Positions 55,291 through 64,000 of a DNA stretch of 64,000 bases are shown here, one piece after another (positions within the stretch are counted from its first letter, which is position 1; the number at the start of each line of letters is the position of its first letter). The notes below the pieces were generated by a model. That model ran no database searches. It was not told the DNA's origin and was given only the letters and a program-made list of their open reading frames with translations. A program made the position numbers and the translations under genes. This DNA comes from Symbiodinium sp. CCMP2592 (Eukaryota > Sar > Dinophyceae > Suessiales > Symbiodiniaceae), in the NCBI GenBank assembly GCA_905221615.1, contig CAJNDT010005501.1:454501-518500 (forward strand), read 5' to 3'.

Positions 55291-55739
55291 TGCATGCGTG
55301 GGCGGCTTCCAGATAAGGAGTGCGACAGTGCCGCAGGCAAGCAACCCGCTCCTGAAACCGGCGTCATTGGACACACACCTCAAGGGGACAAACCCAATCG
55401 ACCCTCGGCGTGCCAAGCGCCAAGGCGCCGCCCTGATGCGACACTGGCAACCTGCGTGGGCCACACCCTCACGGTCATAATGCCGGCGTCCTGCCAGTGA
55501 CAAAGTTGCTCCACCACGGCACGCTAGCGCATTCCGCCGCCGCCAGCAGAATCAAATCAATGTGCCTAGCCGTGAGCTGGAACACTGGGTCCGCCGCAAA
55601 GACAAGCAGGGATCGCCAAGGCGGGCATTGACGTGCAGATCACACGCTTCCACAGCAGCGTCAAACCGATGTGGCGGCCATGGCAGCAAGTGAAGACACC
55701 ACTCGGAGGTGGGAACTAACACGATGGACAGGTGAAGGG
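55291..55739. other. No gene recognised
   Basis: GC-rich sequence between direct-repeat copy 1 and the GACGTATGTCG region. Open frames exist on both strands but none resembles a protein family. Confidence 0.3.
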
Positions 55740-56525
55740 GCGAGCGACGTATGTCGCAGGCAGGCGGCGAAGCTTAGGGGCACACGGCACGCATGTGGCT
55801 GAAGGCGCGTGAATGTAAACCGGCAGGAACAGGACGTTGCGGTGCGTCACTGTCCGCAGTACGGAATGGCGACATCCAAGCCCCAATGAGGTGGCCACCA
55901 AGCCCGCCAGCAAGGCAAGCCCACAGCCCAGCCGTGCCTTTCCCGGCGCCCTCAGGGATGAAGGCTGGTAGCAACCCACACGGACAACGTCGTGCAGGGA
56001 GTGGCGTGGCTCGAGGACCATCAGAATGGCACTGCACTCACGCCCAGCGGACCGCCCCCCTCAAGAAGGACACCGTGGACATCCCAACGGCCAGGGCCAC
56101 GCAAGCCGTGGTCCAAGCAACGAAGCCTCAGCAGCCCCTGTGTATCGCCCGTTTCGAACCAGAGCCCAGATCAGAGCTCAGGTGATGGTGCATCAACTTG
56201 GTATCGGGAGCAGGGGTGGCATGGAGGGTGAAAATAAACTCAACGACGTATGTCGTCAGTTGCAACGCGTCCACAGGGGGAAAGCGATCACAGAGATGAA
56301 CCGCCTAACCCCATTTGTTCGGTCACAACCAGAGCACCCAGATCCAATTCCCAAGCTCACGGGCAAGCGTGGCCAGCATCCGAACGGGGGGTGCATCAAC
56401 ATGGTGGCGAGGGCCTGCCCGCCCACTCAGCTTGAGCCCAACCTCGGCTAAGCAACGCTGAAGCCGTGTAAAACCCAATTGCTGAGGGAGAGAAACCGAC
56501 ACAACGACGTATGTCGTCGGTCACA
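55740..56525. repeat. Diverged tandem units with ACGACGTATGTCGT
   Basis: The near-palindrome ACGACGTATGTCGT or a close variant occurs at about 55745, 56244 and 56504. The surrounding sequence is alike (CAACC.GAGC.CAGATC, GGTGCATCAAC). It looks like old repeats of about 250-500 bp. Confidence 0.55.
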
Positions 56526-57559
56526 ACAGCGGCTGATGAAGACAGACTGTCAACTAGATGAGCCAGCCGCCGCTGAGCGCGGCCAGCTGTCGAGAAGGCG
56601 CTGCATGTCACGACCGCTCGAAGGAAAATGACTCTCCCTCAAGAGATAGAGCAGCTGGTAATTTTTCTCATGATAGATTTCCATCACCTTTTTAAATGAG
56701 TATTGGTGAGTATCCGGGTCGGAGCCATGCAGATGTGGCATTAGATCGGTGGATATACATGGGAATTGGAAGCCAGGTCCAAGGCCCCCTTCCCTAAGGA
56801 ACTTATCTGCCGCAGCCTTCCAGCTTTCCTGCGCCCAGGGATGCCCCAACCTGACCCAGGGACGCTTGCCACCCGGCAGCTTCTGCCCCTAATTCTCCTT
56901 CCGGGCGACCAACCGGTGAAGAAGGAAGCGGGCTGGAAAGTAAATTCCTTCTTTTGTGGCCCACGTGTCCAGTAAGCCACAACTGCTTGGAGATCCCATC
57001 CATCGGAGGTAGCAGCGGCATGAAGGTGCCACAGTGCACTCTTCAGCAGGCCGGGACCTAAATCGAGAGAAAGGGCTGTGGCAGACCCAGTGGATGTTCG
57101 TAAGCGGAAAGAGCAATAAGAGCTTCTGCCGGTACACGAGAGTTCTCTATCTTTGCTTAGAAGCCAGGCCGACTTCATACGGAAGTTGTCATTTTCCAGG
57201 GTCTTGGCAGGCCTTTCTGGACACTGTGATGGCAAAGGAGGCGGAAGCACCATTGGGAACTCGCAACTCTGCGGCCGCTTTGGACTGACTCCGAGGTATT
57301 GGCGGAGTGGGCCGCGGAGGTTGTTCCACTTCTGCTTCTGGTGACACTGCCGCGTTCCAGACCCCAGGAGCGTCGGACGGCAGAGCTCTTAGCAGGCGAG
57401 GTCTCCCTTTCCAGCGCACAACACGGCCAAGCTTCACGCCTTACGCTGGCAAATTTGGGCCCTCCTTCCAGCAACGGATTTGAACGGGTGGCAGCCGTGT
57501 CCGCCCATCCCCTGCAGGAGCAAAGATGACTGTACACGTCTCAGACTACGAGCTTAAGA
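56526..57559 (-). other. Unassigned, possibly decayed coding DNA
   Basis: Minus frames give protein-like pieces: GFQFPCISTDLMPHLHGSDP (about 56740), SYCSFRLRTSTGSATALSLD then SDGWDLQAVVAYWTRGPQKK (57100-56950) and a Cys/Arg-rich piece (57537-57438). They shift frame several times, as in a decayed gene of a mobile element. I do not recognise the family. Confidence 0.3.
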
Positions 57560-58359
57560 GCTCTTACAAAGGAAGCCTTTCAAAGACTTCTTTCCAAAAC
57601 GTTCTTTGAAAAGTACCTTCAAAAGGCACTCTTGAAAGGCATTCTTTTCCGACACCCTTTGGAAAGAACCTTTGAAAGGCACTTTGAAAGGGCATCCCTG
57701 AAAGACTCTGTTCCGACACTTCTTTTGACCTTTCAAAAGAGTTTCTTTAAAGGGATCCCTTGCAAAGGAGCCTTCCAAAGACTCCTTTCCAAGACGTCCT
57801 TTGAGCACCTTCAAAAAGGCACTCTTGAAAGCACTCTTTTCCGACATCCTTTGGAAAGAACCTTTAAAAGGCACTTTGAAAGGACATCTCTGAAAGACAC
57901 TGTTCCCAGACGCTTCTTTTTTTGGCCTTTCAAAAGTTTCTTTAAGGGATTCCTTGCAAAGAAAGCCTTCCAAAGACTCCTTTCCAAGATACTTGATGAA
58001 AGGTGTCCTTTTTCCGCACCCTTTGGAAAGAACCTTTGAAAGGCACCCTTTGAAAGGACATCAGACACCCTGTTCCAAGACACTTCTTTTGAAAGGCTTT
58101 CAAAGAGTGTCTAAGGATCTCTTGCAAAGGAAGCTTTCAAAGACTCCTTTTCCAAGACGCCTTTTGAAAGAGCACCTTCAAAAAGACACTCTTGAAAGGT
58201 ACTCTTTTTCCGACATCCTTTGGAAAGAACTTTGAAAGGCACTCTTTGAAAGAGCATCGCTGAAAGACTCTGTTCCAAGACAATTCTTTTTGAAAGGGCT
58301 TTCAAAGGGTGTTTTTGAAGAGATCCTTGCAAAGGAAGCCTTTTAAAGACTTTTTTTCT
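57560..58359. repeat. Satellite, about 185-bp units of CTTTGAAAGG motifs
   Basis: Four imperfect higher-order units. The marker CTTTTCCGACATCCTTTGGA or a variant occurs at about 57648, 57836, 58009 and 58206. Each unit is made of short self-complementary words (CTTTGAAAGG, CCTTTCAAAAG, CTTCCAAAGACTCCTTTCCA). All frames over it (KGSFQR-like polymers) are artefacts. It runs straight into direct-repeat copy 2. Confidence 0.9.
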
Positions 58360-58690
58360 TTTTGGCTTGACTGGGCCTCGTCGACTACGGCTGTAGCACT
58401 CGGTCCCTACAAACAAGCAAAACTACAAACCAAGCAACAAACTACAACAAAGCGGTAAAACAGAAAAGCGAAGCTCTACCAAGGGCTGCGGCGCACAAGC
58501 TTTGCCGGTGTTAGCCGTTCAGCACAAACTACGGAGTCTCAGCGACCGGTCAGAAGCAACAAAGAGCCGTCGCTCAGAGCTGCCCAAAACAACAGGTGGA
58601 GCCAAGACCAGGCTCCGGTTGCCGAGACAACGGACAATGTTTTGCCCCGTCACGATCGTGCACACCCAAATCCACAAGTCCAAAGTCCAT
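58360..58690. repeat. Direct repeat of 340 bp, copy 2
   Basis: Second copy of 54942-55290. Confidence 0.95.
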
Positions 58691-59200
58691 GGTCGGACGA
58701 CGGAAGCGGCGTTTTCGCTCTTACTAACCGCAACATATACCGATGGTGACGCGACCAATGCCAGGCAGTGACGACGACCTACGACAAAGCAGAGCCCACA
58801 CGAGGCCGTAAGAGAAGCAGCGTTCTCGCGCTTACTAATTGCAACCTTGCAACCAGTTGAGAAAAGACACGGACCTAAGCAGACGCCAGAGGCGAGCGTG
58901 CAGAAGTGACAGATTTTAAAGACTTTTTTCCATTCCAAGTCCTTTGAAAAGGGTCTTCAAACGCACTCTTGAAAGCACCCTTTTTTCGACACTGTTTAGA
59001 AAGGACTTTTAAAAAAGGCATCTTTGAAAGGGTGCCTTCTTACTTTTTCCGCGCGGTGAAAGATAAGAATGAACGTCCGTACTCCGCTCTTTAGTGCCCA
59101 GGCACAATATACGGAGATGTTGTCACTGCTTGGGCGCCTGGAGACGGTCTTGCAGCTGCCTTACTAGCACCACCACTAGCTCCGCCCCTGCCGGCCCAGA
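58691..59200. repeat. Satellite fragment and flank
   Basis: 58915-59045 is another piece of the CTTTGAAAGG satellite (AAAGACTTTTTTCCATTCCA, GAAAGGGTGCC), so the satellite lies on both sides of direct-repeat copy 2. The remainder holds no gene. Confidence 0.7.
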
Positions 59201-59844
59201 GATGTTACTGCCGCCGTTCTTTCCTTCTCTTGCGTAGCCTGGAGAAAGAACTGGAGTGGACCTTCCACTCTCTTCACTTCTACCGTAGTCGGAGACTCGT
59301 AGATAGTGGGATTGGCAAGGTTATGGCTGCCCTCTTCCCTCACCGCGTCACCAAGGAGTCGCTCAAGCGGCTGGACACCGTGGACTCCCTGCCGCAACAC
59401 CTCCTCGAGGCAGTCCGCACCGTCACAGCAGCCTCCCTGCCACACTGTGTTGCAGCGCTGCGTTCCTGGATCATTCAGGAAGTCAGGCTTAGATGCTATG
59501 AAGAGAACAAGTCGGTCAACCTACCTTTGCCTGCACCGGTGCAAACGTCTCTCGGTGAGCTCTCGCTCGAGCGTGTTGTAGATTTTCTGCACTTTCATGT
59601 CTACAGCCAGGGCGCTGCGCTTGAGGATACTGGGCAGGAGAACCGGCGGATGTCGCACCAGGACACCACCCGACGCTTCGCCCAGGCGCTGCCGGTTGTG
59701 CTGAAGGTGGAAAACTGTCTCAGCTTTGGCACATACGTGCTTGGCTTATCGTGTCCCAATTTACACCATCGCAGAACACTGGCTGGTTCTCTCAGCGCCA
59801 AAGCAGTAACCGGCCTCCCTCTGAGAGTTGTCTTCTGCGGTTAG
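59201..59844 (+). CDS. Hypothetical protein, about 210 codons
   Basis: The plus-strand frame follows an acceptor-like CCCTGCCGGCCCAG and is open to a TAG at 59842. There is no ATG near the start (the frame opens with TTG at 59230), so an upstream exon is likely. It reads SLEKELEWTFHSLHFYRSRR, HRVTKESLKRLDTVDSLPQH, RSWIIQEVRLRCYEENKSVN, then VVDFLHFHVYSQGAALEDTG. The helical, well-mixed composition supports real coding, and opposite-strand frames are poorer. The last 40 residues (after about 59720) are less convincing and may be intron. No domain recognised. Confidence 0.5.
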
Positions 59845-60564
59845 AGTTTCGTTAAGGGCAGCTCCTGGCAGTCTTTGTGGAATTGATAGTTCCCGTTAAA
59901 ACCCAAACGCGCCTTGAGGCACACTTCTAGGTTTAGTAAAAGGAGGTGCAAGCCGACTGACTGACTACGTCACGCAAGGCTACAGCAGTGAAAGCTAACA
60001 GCACTTTTACACCTTTCGTCGCAACCAACTGTTCACCACGCGCTTGTCACGCAGTGCAAGTCTTGAGCCAAAGTGAAACGGGGCGCAGACAGAGACTTCA
60101 GCACACTCACTTCCGAGGTAAGTCCTAAGGACTCCTAACGGCTTCTCTGCACTGGCAACTCTGCTACACGGCCCAGGTGTTCCCCGGACTTCGTCTAGAA
60201 GTCCGTTCTCACAGCAAACAAACTGAAAACACTCTGATGTTCATCATGCTTCAGGAAAGTTCAGGGAAACACCATTCTTCGTGAAAACTCGTGAGGAAAA
60301 CTCCGGTTGGACACGCTTCTGGTAATGATCACTTTCACCGCAAGGTGAGACAGGAAGCGTGAGCGCAGCGACCGACAGACAGACAACTTTTCCCTACTCC
60401 TACCGTTCACAACTACACCTAAGGTTCTCTAAAACTCACAAAGGAGAAAACAGAAAGTGTTCCTGACCTTGGCGAGACACAGGGGCACCATTATAGGATT
60501 GAAAATCACGCTCGAGCGGTCGGTCCGCTGGGCTGAGCCCAGTTCGAGTCAGGGTGAGACGAAG
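59845..60564. other. No gene recognised
   Basis: Unique DNA without a good frame. 60500-60560 has faint tRNA-like A-box and B-box resemblance (see rejected items). Confidence 0.35.
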
Positions 60565-60970
60565 TTTGAGGGGAGTCACCTCACCCTGAGTTCTGAGCCT
60601 AGTCCACTTTGGGAGCGGCGAGTTTCTCTAGACCAGTCTGACATCAGGTGATGTCCTTAAACAGCACCCTCGGCACAGACTGGTCGAGCTCACCTGCCTA
60701 CTGCGGTTGCCCTCAGCCTACCTTCCAAGGAGTCTCCTCACTTTGAGCTAGGCGGCAACAAAAGGGTGCAAGGGAGGTATCTCAACCTTGTAGCTTCTCC
60801 AAGTCCACGGAGTCTCCTCACGTTGTTGGCTTGTAGAGCAAGGGAGTAACCTCACCTTGAGCAGACTTAGGCTTGTGACCAAATTGGCTCGTTGAATTAA
60901 AGCTGGAAAGGGGAGTCTCCTCACCCTGGAGCGGCTTGCAAGCTTAAGGGAGTCACCTCACCTTAAGACC
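60565..60970. repeat. Cluster of GGGAGTCACCTCACC motifs
   Basis: Seven imperfect copies of GGGAGTCACCTCACCTTGAG, at about 60569, 60727, 60771, 60808, 60842, 60907 and 60944, separated by unrelated DNA. They lie immediately 3' of the 657-codon minus ORF, in what would be its 3' untranslated region. Confidence 0.85.
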
Positions 60971-60984
60971 CTTCAAGGGGTTTC

Positions 60985-62892
60985 TCAACTTGTTGGGGTG
61001 TCCAAACTTGGGATCGGAACGAGCTGCCAGGTTGTATCATCCGGATTGCTCCAAGGGTTGCTCAGGGGAATGACCATACCAACCCTGTAGCACAAAGGGA
61101 GGTAGGTTAAGAACCCCGAGTCCTTTAAACCCTCGAAGTGGTGCGGGAAGTCCTGGAGGCGGTGGAGGAAGACCTTGGCCAAAACCTCGGGGGAGCCATA
61201 GAGATGGATTTGTTCTTCCACCCATGGCCCAAACATTTCATGTTTGGCACATAGGCCAAGGAGCCCCTTGGTTGCCGCCTTTCCAGGCCAGTGCTTGTGC
61301 TGCGCTTCTCTCCAGCGGCCCCCGTCGTACAAACAAACCTGCACGTAGTCGGCCGAGCGCAGCTTTGCACTTTGGAGCGCCATGTTCTCGGCGCGTGTGC
61401 GCGCCAAGGTCGGGAGGGCCCAACCTACGTTGTGCTCCCCAAGATCCGACAAGCGGATATGGCAGGCACACAAAAACGCGACCACACTTAACAAGGCCAG
61501 GAGGTCCGGGACATCAAGTGTCCTAAGCCTTCCCTGCGGAGAAGCCACAGGGATGACCCGCCTGTAGAAAACCGCGCGGGCACGAAGGGAAAAACCCCGG
61601 CCATGGCCATTCTCTGACAAGGTGAGCAGGACTTCACCAGAGGACCCCGGTCGAGGAATAAAGGTGAAATCTCTGGATAATCCCTCCAGAAAAATCTGCT
61701 CCTGGTCCATGGCCTCGGCGAGCCCCAGCTTGAGGACCTGAACTTCGGCTCCAAGTCCCCATTGAGCCGGGGGCTCCAAGGTGACACGACTGCCACCTAC
61801 CCCCAATACGGCCCATACCCCTCCAAGCTCGTCCTCCAGCTCCGCCGGAGTGTAAGTAGTCCAAGGCGTGCCAGACGTGCCTTTTTTGTTTAGGGACACG
61901 CCTCGGAGGGATCTCGGGATCTTCAGGGGCTGCTTGAAAAGAAGCTCCAAGGGAACCTCCGGATCTGGTTCCCCTCTGATGTCCTCGCCCTTGATTCCCG
62001 GATCTGGGCCTGAATGGGACTGCGCTGGGGATGGAGCTTCGGTGGTGGCCGGTGAGTTTGCCTCAACCTGGGCACTGGGGACAGGATCTGGGTGAGGTGA
62101 GGGTTCCTCAACCTGCTCAGGCACCAAAGAAGAGGCTGGCTCAGGTGAGATCTTCTCAACCTGTGTTTTGGAAGCCGGGCATTCTGTATCCGGCTTGGGC
62201 GCCGGTGAAGTAACCTCAACCTGGGAGCTTTGGGCAGGCTCCTGCTTAGGAGAGGTCAGTACCTCTTCCTGCTCAGGTTTCAAGGGAGAGGCCGGTTCAG
62301 GCGAGACCTTCTCAACCTGGGTTGTGGCGGCCGGGCCTGGATCACCAGCATCTGTATCCGGCTTGGTTGCCGGTGAAGGAACCTCAATCTGAGAACTCTG
62401 GGCAGGTTCCTGCTTAGGAGAGGTCAGCACCTCATCCTGCTCAGGCCCCAAAGCAGAGGTTGGTGCAGGCGAGACCTGCTCAACCTGGGTTGTGGAGGCT
62501 AGGCTTGGTTCATCAGCATTGGAAGGCGAGGGCACCTCAGCCTGCAGATTGGAACCGGAGGCTCTTGGCGAGGCCTCCTCAGCCTGGGCCTCTGTGCGTT
62601 GCCGCTTTGGCGGTGGTGGTGGTGGGGTTCGGGCTACCCCCGTCTTGGGTGCGGCTTTTGGCCTCGTGATAGGGGCCTCCACCGACCTTGACAAGTTGGG
62701 ACCAGAAGCCGGAGGTTCCCGGTCGGTACCTGAATGCTGGCTTTGCCTGGAGTACCTTGATCTCGAAATAGCAGGTTTGCCCTCACTAAAACGATGCTGC
62801 AAGAGGGCCTGGTACCGCTGTTCCGTTACCGGGTCCTCGAAAGGGGCATTCTGCCCCTTCCCTGGCTTGTTCTTCCCTTTTCCTTTACCCAT
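60985..62892 (-). CDS. Basic, proline-rich repeat protein of unknown function
   Basis: The ATG at 62892 gives MGKGKGKNKPGKGQNAPFED; the frame is open 22 codons further upstream but starts at GTG there. Stop TGA at 60985 (635 codons). The N-terminus is basic, Gly/Lys-rich, then has an RS-like stretch. The middle (genomic about 62600-62050) is a proline-rich region of imperfect repeats such as TQVEKVSPEPASPLKPEQEE and VLTSPKQEPAQSSQVE. The C-terminal half is a well-mixed globular-looking region: ELLFKQPLKIPRSLRGVSL, TLEPPAQWGLGAEVQVLKLG, SADYVQVCLYDGGRWREAQH, DSGFLTYLPLCYRVGMVIPL. From memory, such MGKGKGK proteins are recurrent and linked to mobile elements in dinoflagellates. It starts 27 nt after the stop of the protease-like ORF. 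Confidence 0.65.
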   Translation of the reverse strand: MGKGKGKNKPGKGQNAPFEDPVTEQRYQALLQHRFSEGKPAISRSRYSRQSQHSGTDREPPASGPNLSRSVEAPITRPKAAPKTGVARTPPPPPPKRQRTEAQAEEASPRASGSNLQAEVPSPSNADEPSLASTTQVEQVSPAPTSALGPEQDEVLTSPKQEPAQSSQIEVPSPATKPDTDAGDPGPAATTQVEKVSPEPASPLKPEQEEVLTSPKQEPAQSSQVEVTSPAPKPDTECPASKTQVEKISPEPASSLVPEQVEEPSPHPDPVPSAQVEANSPATTEAPSPAQSHSGPDPGIKGEDIRGEPDPEVPLELLFKQPLKIPRSLRGVSLNKKGTSGTPWTTYTPAELEDELGGVWAVLGVGGSRVTLEPPAQWGLGAEVQVLKLGLAEAMDQEQIFLEGLSRDFTFIPRPGSSGEVLLTLSENGHGRGFSLRARAVFYRRVIPVASPQGRLRTLDVPDLLALLSVVAFLCACHIRLSDLGEHNVGWALPTLARTRAENMALQSAKLRSADYVQVCLYDGGRWREAQHKHWPGKAATKGLLGLCAKHEMFGPWVEEQIHLYGSPEVLAKVFLHRLQDFPHHFEGLKDSGFLTYLPLCYRVGMVIPLSNPWSNPDDTTWQLVPIPSLDTPTS

Positions 62893-62918
62893 CTTGGAGC
62901 CAAAAGCTGCGAGAAGGC

Positions 62919-64000
62919 TCAGACATGGAGGGTTAGCAAAACCAGGTACGAGTAGCACTTAGACCAGGCTACATCTGCAGGCTTGGCGCAAACAGCACCT
63001 ACCCCATCATCAGTAATAAGCTTGGAGGGGAGAAGTAATGTACGATAATGTCCAGAGGTCGGGGAGTTGCCAAAATGCGAGACCACGGCCTTGGGGTAGT
63101 AACGAAGAAGTTCCCCATCCAATCCCTCAAGCACACAAGGATCCTCAAAACCAACTGGGTTCTCGAGCCTCCGAAAACCCCCCCCGTCCCCAACAAACCT
63201 CAAAAGCTGCAATGCAATCAAAGGCGGGTGAGTGAGGATTTTCACTTCTCCACCTTGTTGCCAACTTGCCAGGAGTTCCCTCATAGAGACTTCGTGCTCC
63301 GGGAGGTGAAGAGGAAGTGGGAAAAAGTTACCCTCGTGGTGAGGTGCATTGGGAGCACGAGCTCTCCATGAAACGCAAGAGAGGTCACGGGGAAACCCCG
63401 AAGAAAGGTGCATGAGAAGTTGACAAACATCATGCTGGCTGTTTGGGGATTCCCATCGACCCTGGCCTGCAACTAATCTCTTCCAAACCAGGGACTGCCA
63501 CAGCTCGACTTTGCGTTGATCTTTCAACCATCGCAGAATGCCCTGGATGGGGGATCCAGCAAAGGGGCTGGAGGCATAAAGGAGCAGATCAATCCAAAAG
63601 AAACCAACCACCAAAGAATTGGTATAACAATGATTGGATGGATTTTGGAACTTCACCTTGCGAACAATGGAGCCAGCAGCCCTTAAGTCTCCAAGCTCCG
63701 GGCTACAAGAATCCCGGTGATCGCGGACAGCAGGAGAGGGAGGCTCAATCCTGACCATGTTCTGCAAGGGAGGGTCGTCGGAAGTGAGGGTTTGCAGGGG
63801 AGTGGCCTCAACCCTGTTAAGTGGTGTTGCAAAGAAGTTGCTAAGGTTTCGGGCTTTTGGGAGGGTCTCCTTAGAAAGCTTGCTAGCCTTCTTGGAAGCA
63901 GGTAGTGACTCCGGAACCCCTACACCACTTAACAGACTCTTGGTGAACTTAGTCAGTTTGTTAGTGTGTTTACGGGTCACACACAGGGACTGGAGGAGCC
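62919..64000 (-). CDS. Ubiquitin-specific-protease-like ORF, partial
   Basis: The frame is open to the window edge; the codon at 63980 is GTG, so the start lies outside. Numbered from there: N-terminal 110 residues basic and Ser/Pro-rich; NHCYTNSLVVGFFW at 116-129 matches the Cys box of peptidase family C19 (GxxCYxNS), with Cys118 as candidate nucleophile; QHDVCQLLMHL at 182-192 fits the region after it (QxDxxEF); SGHYRTLLL at 309-317 matches the His box (GHY), His311; DD at 324-325 and the closing CYSYLVLLT fit the DD..V and aYxLxY strands. The fold of a deubiquitinase is therefore likely; activity is not shown. It ends in TGA at 62919, 27 nt before the next ORF on the same strand, so the two are probably one transcript or one element. 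Confidence 0.7.
   Translation of the reverse strand, partial: LLQSLCVTRKHTNKLTKFTKSLLSGVGVPESLPASKKASKLSKETLPKARNLSNFFATPLNRVEATPLQTLTSDDPPLQNMVRIEPPSPAVRDHRDSCSPELGDLRAAGSIVRKVKFQNPSNHCYTNSLVVGFFWIDLLLYASSPFAGSPIQGILRWLKDQRKVELWQSLVWKRLVAGQGRWESPNSQHDVCQLLMHLSSGFPRDLSCVSWRARAPNAPHHEGNFFPLPLHLPEHEVSMRELLASWQQGGEVKILTHPPLIALQLLRFVGDGGGFRRLENPVGFEDPCVLEGLDGELLRYYPKAVVSHFGNSPTSGHYRTLLLPSKLITDDGVGAVCAKPADVAWSKCYSYLVLLTLHV

Noticed and set aside
55120..55503. Frames of 107-127 codons inside and next to direct-repeat copy 1
   Set aside because: Frames are open on both strands in GC-rich DNA, are not kept in direct-repeat copy 2, and show no domain.
57554..58416. KGSFQR-type repeat proteins on both strands
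   Set aside because: They are translations of the CTTTGAAAGG satellite.
60063..60085. Possible relic of the dinoflagellate spliced leader (CTTGAGCCAAA on plus, its complement on minus)
   Set aside because: Only the first 11 bases match the complement of the known leader end; the rest differs. An 11-base match is expected by chance in a window of this size, and it is not placed in front of a coding region.
60500..60560. tRNA or tRNA-derived SINE (CTCGAGCGGTCGG and AGTTCGAGTCAGG like A and B boxes)
   Set aside because: No acceptor or anticodon stem can be drawn, and only one copy is seen.

Overview
The window looks like nuclear DNA of a dinoflagellate, most like the Symbiodiniaceae and their relatives. 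The evidence is: degenerate copies of the plant-type telomere heptamer (TTTAGGG) scattered through the intergenic and intronic DNA; short exons with GT-AG and some GC-AG splice sites; a tandem head-to-tail gene array; a Hint-like domain followed by a CCCH zinc finger of a style I associate with dinoflagellates; and a tyrosine-recombinase gene of a type common in these genomes. The assignment rests on pattern recognition; no database was searched.

Layout. Positions 1-16 kb are mostly non-coding, full of telomere-like heptamers, microsatellites, one minisatellite and small palindromic elements, with a protein-kinase fragment (2.35-2.88 kb, minus) and several short exon-like islands. Positions 16.1-31.0 kb are a tandem array of a unit of about 3.9 kb. 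Each unit carries a multi-exon gene on the minus strand. I could join seven 5' exons in phase (189 codons) and one terminal exon (51 codons) across the two intact copies. A third copy is broken at three places, and diverged partial copies lie at both ends. Positions 31-46 kb return to sparse exon islands and palindromes, plus a gene with a 19-residue minisatellite and a dsRNA-binding-like domain (35.86-36.95 kb) and a two-exon minus-strand gene piece (45.7-46.15 kb).

Positions 46.4-53.2 kb hold a long alanine-rich membrane protein ending in a Hint-like domain and a CCCH zinc finger (48.8-51.7 kb). It lies between two direct copies of a sequence of about 1.2 kb, each holding the same small first-exon-like sequence. 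Positions 53.3-59.1 kb are mobile-element territory: a decayed tyrosine recombinase, a 340-bp direct repeat 3.4 kb apart, and a satellite of self-complementary CTTTGAAAGG motifs. Positions 59.2-64 kb hold an unknown plus-strand coding region, a short-motif repeat cluster, and two adjacent minus-strand ORFs. One of these is a basic and proline-rich protein; the other is a ubiquitin-specific-protease-like protein that runs off the window.

Most plain open reading frames here are not genes. Real coding sequence is in exons of about 30-160 bp that an ATG-to-stop search misses. Several long frames (980, 657 and 353 codons) begin at non-ATG codons, so their true 5' ends are internal ATGs or lie in upstream exons.
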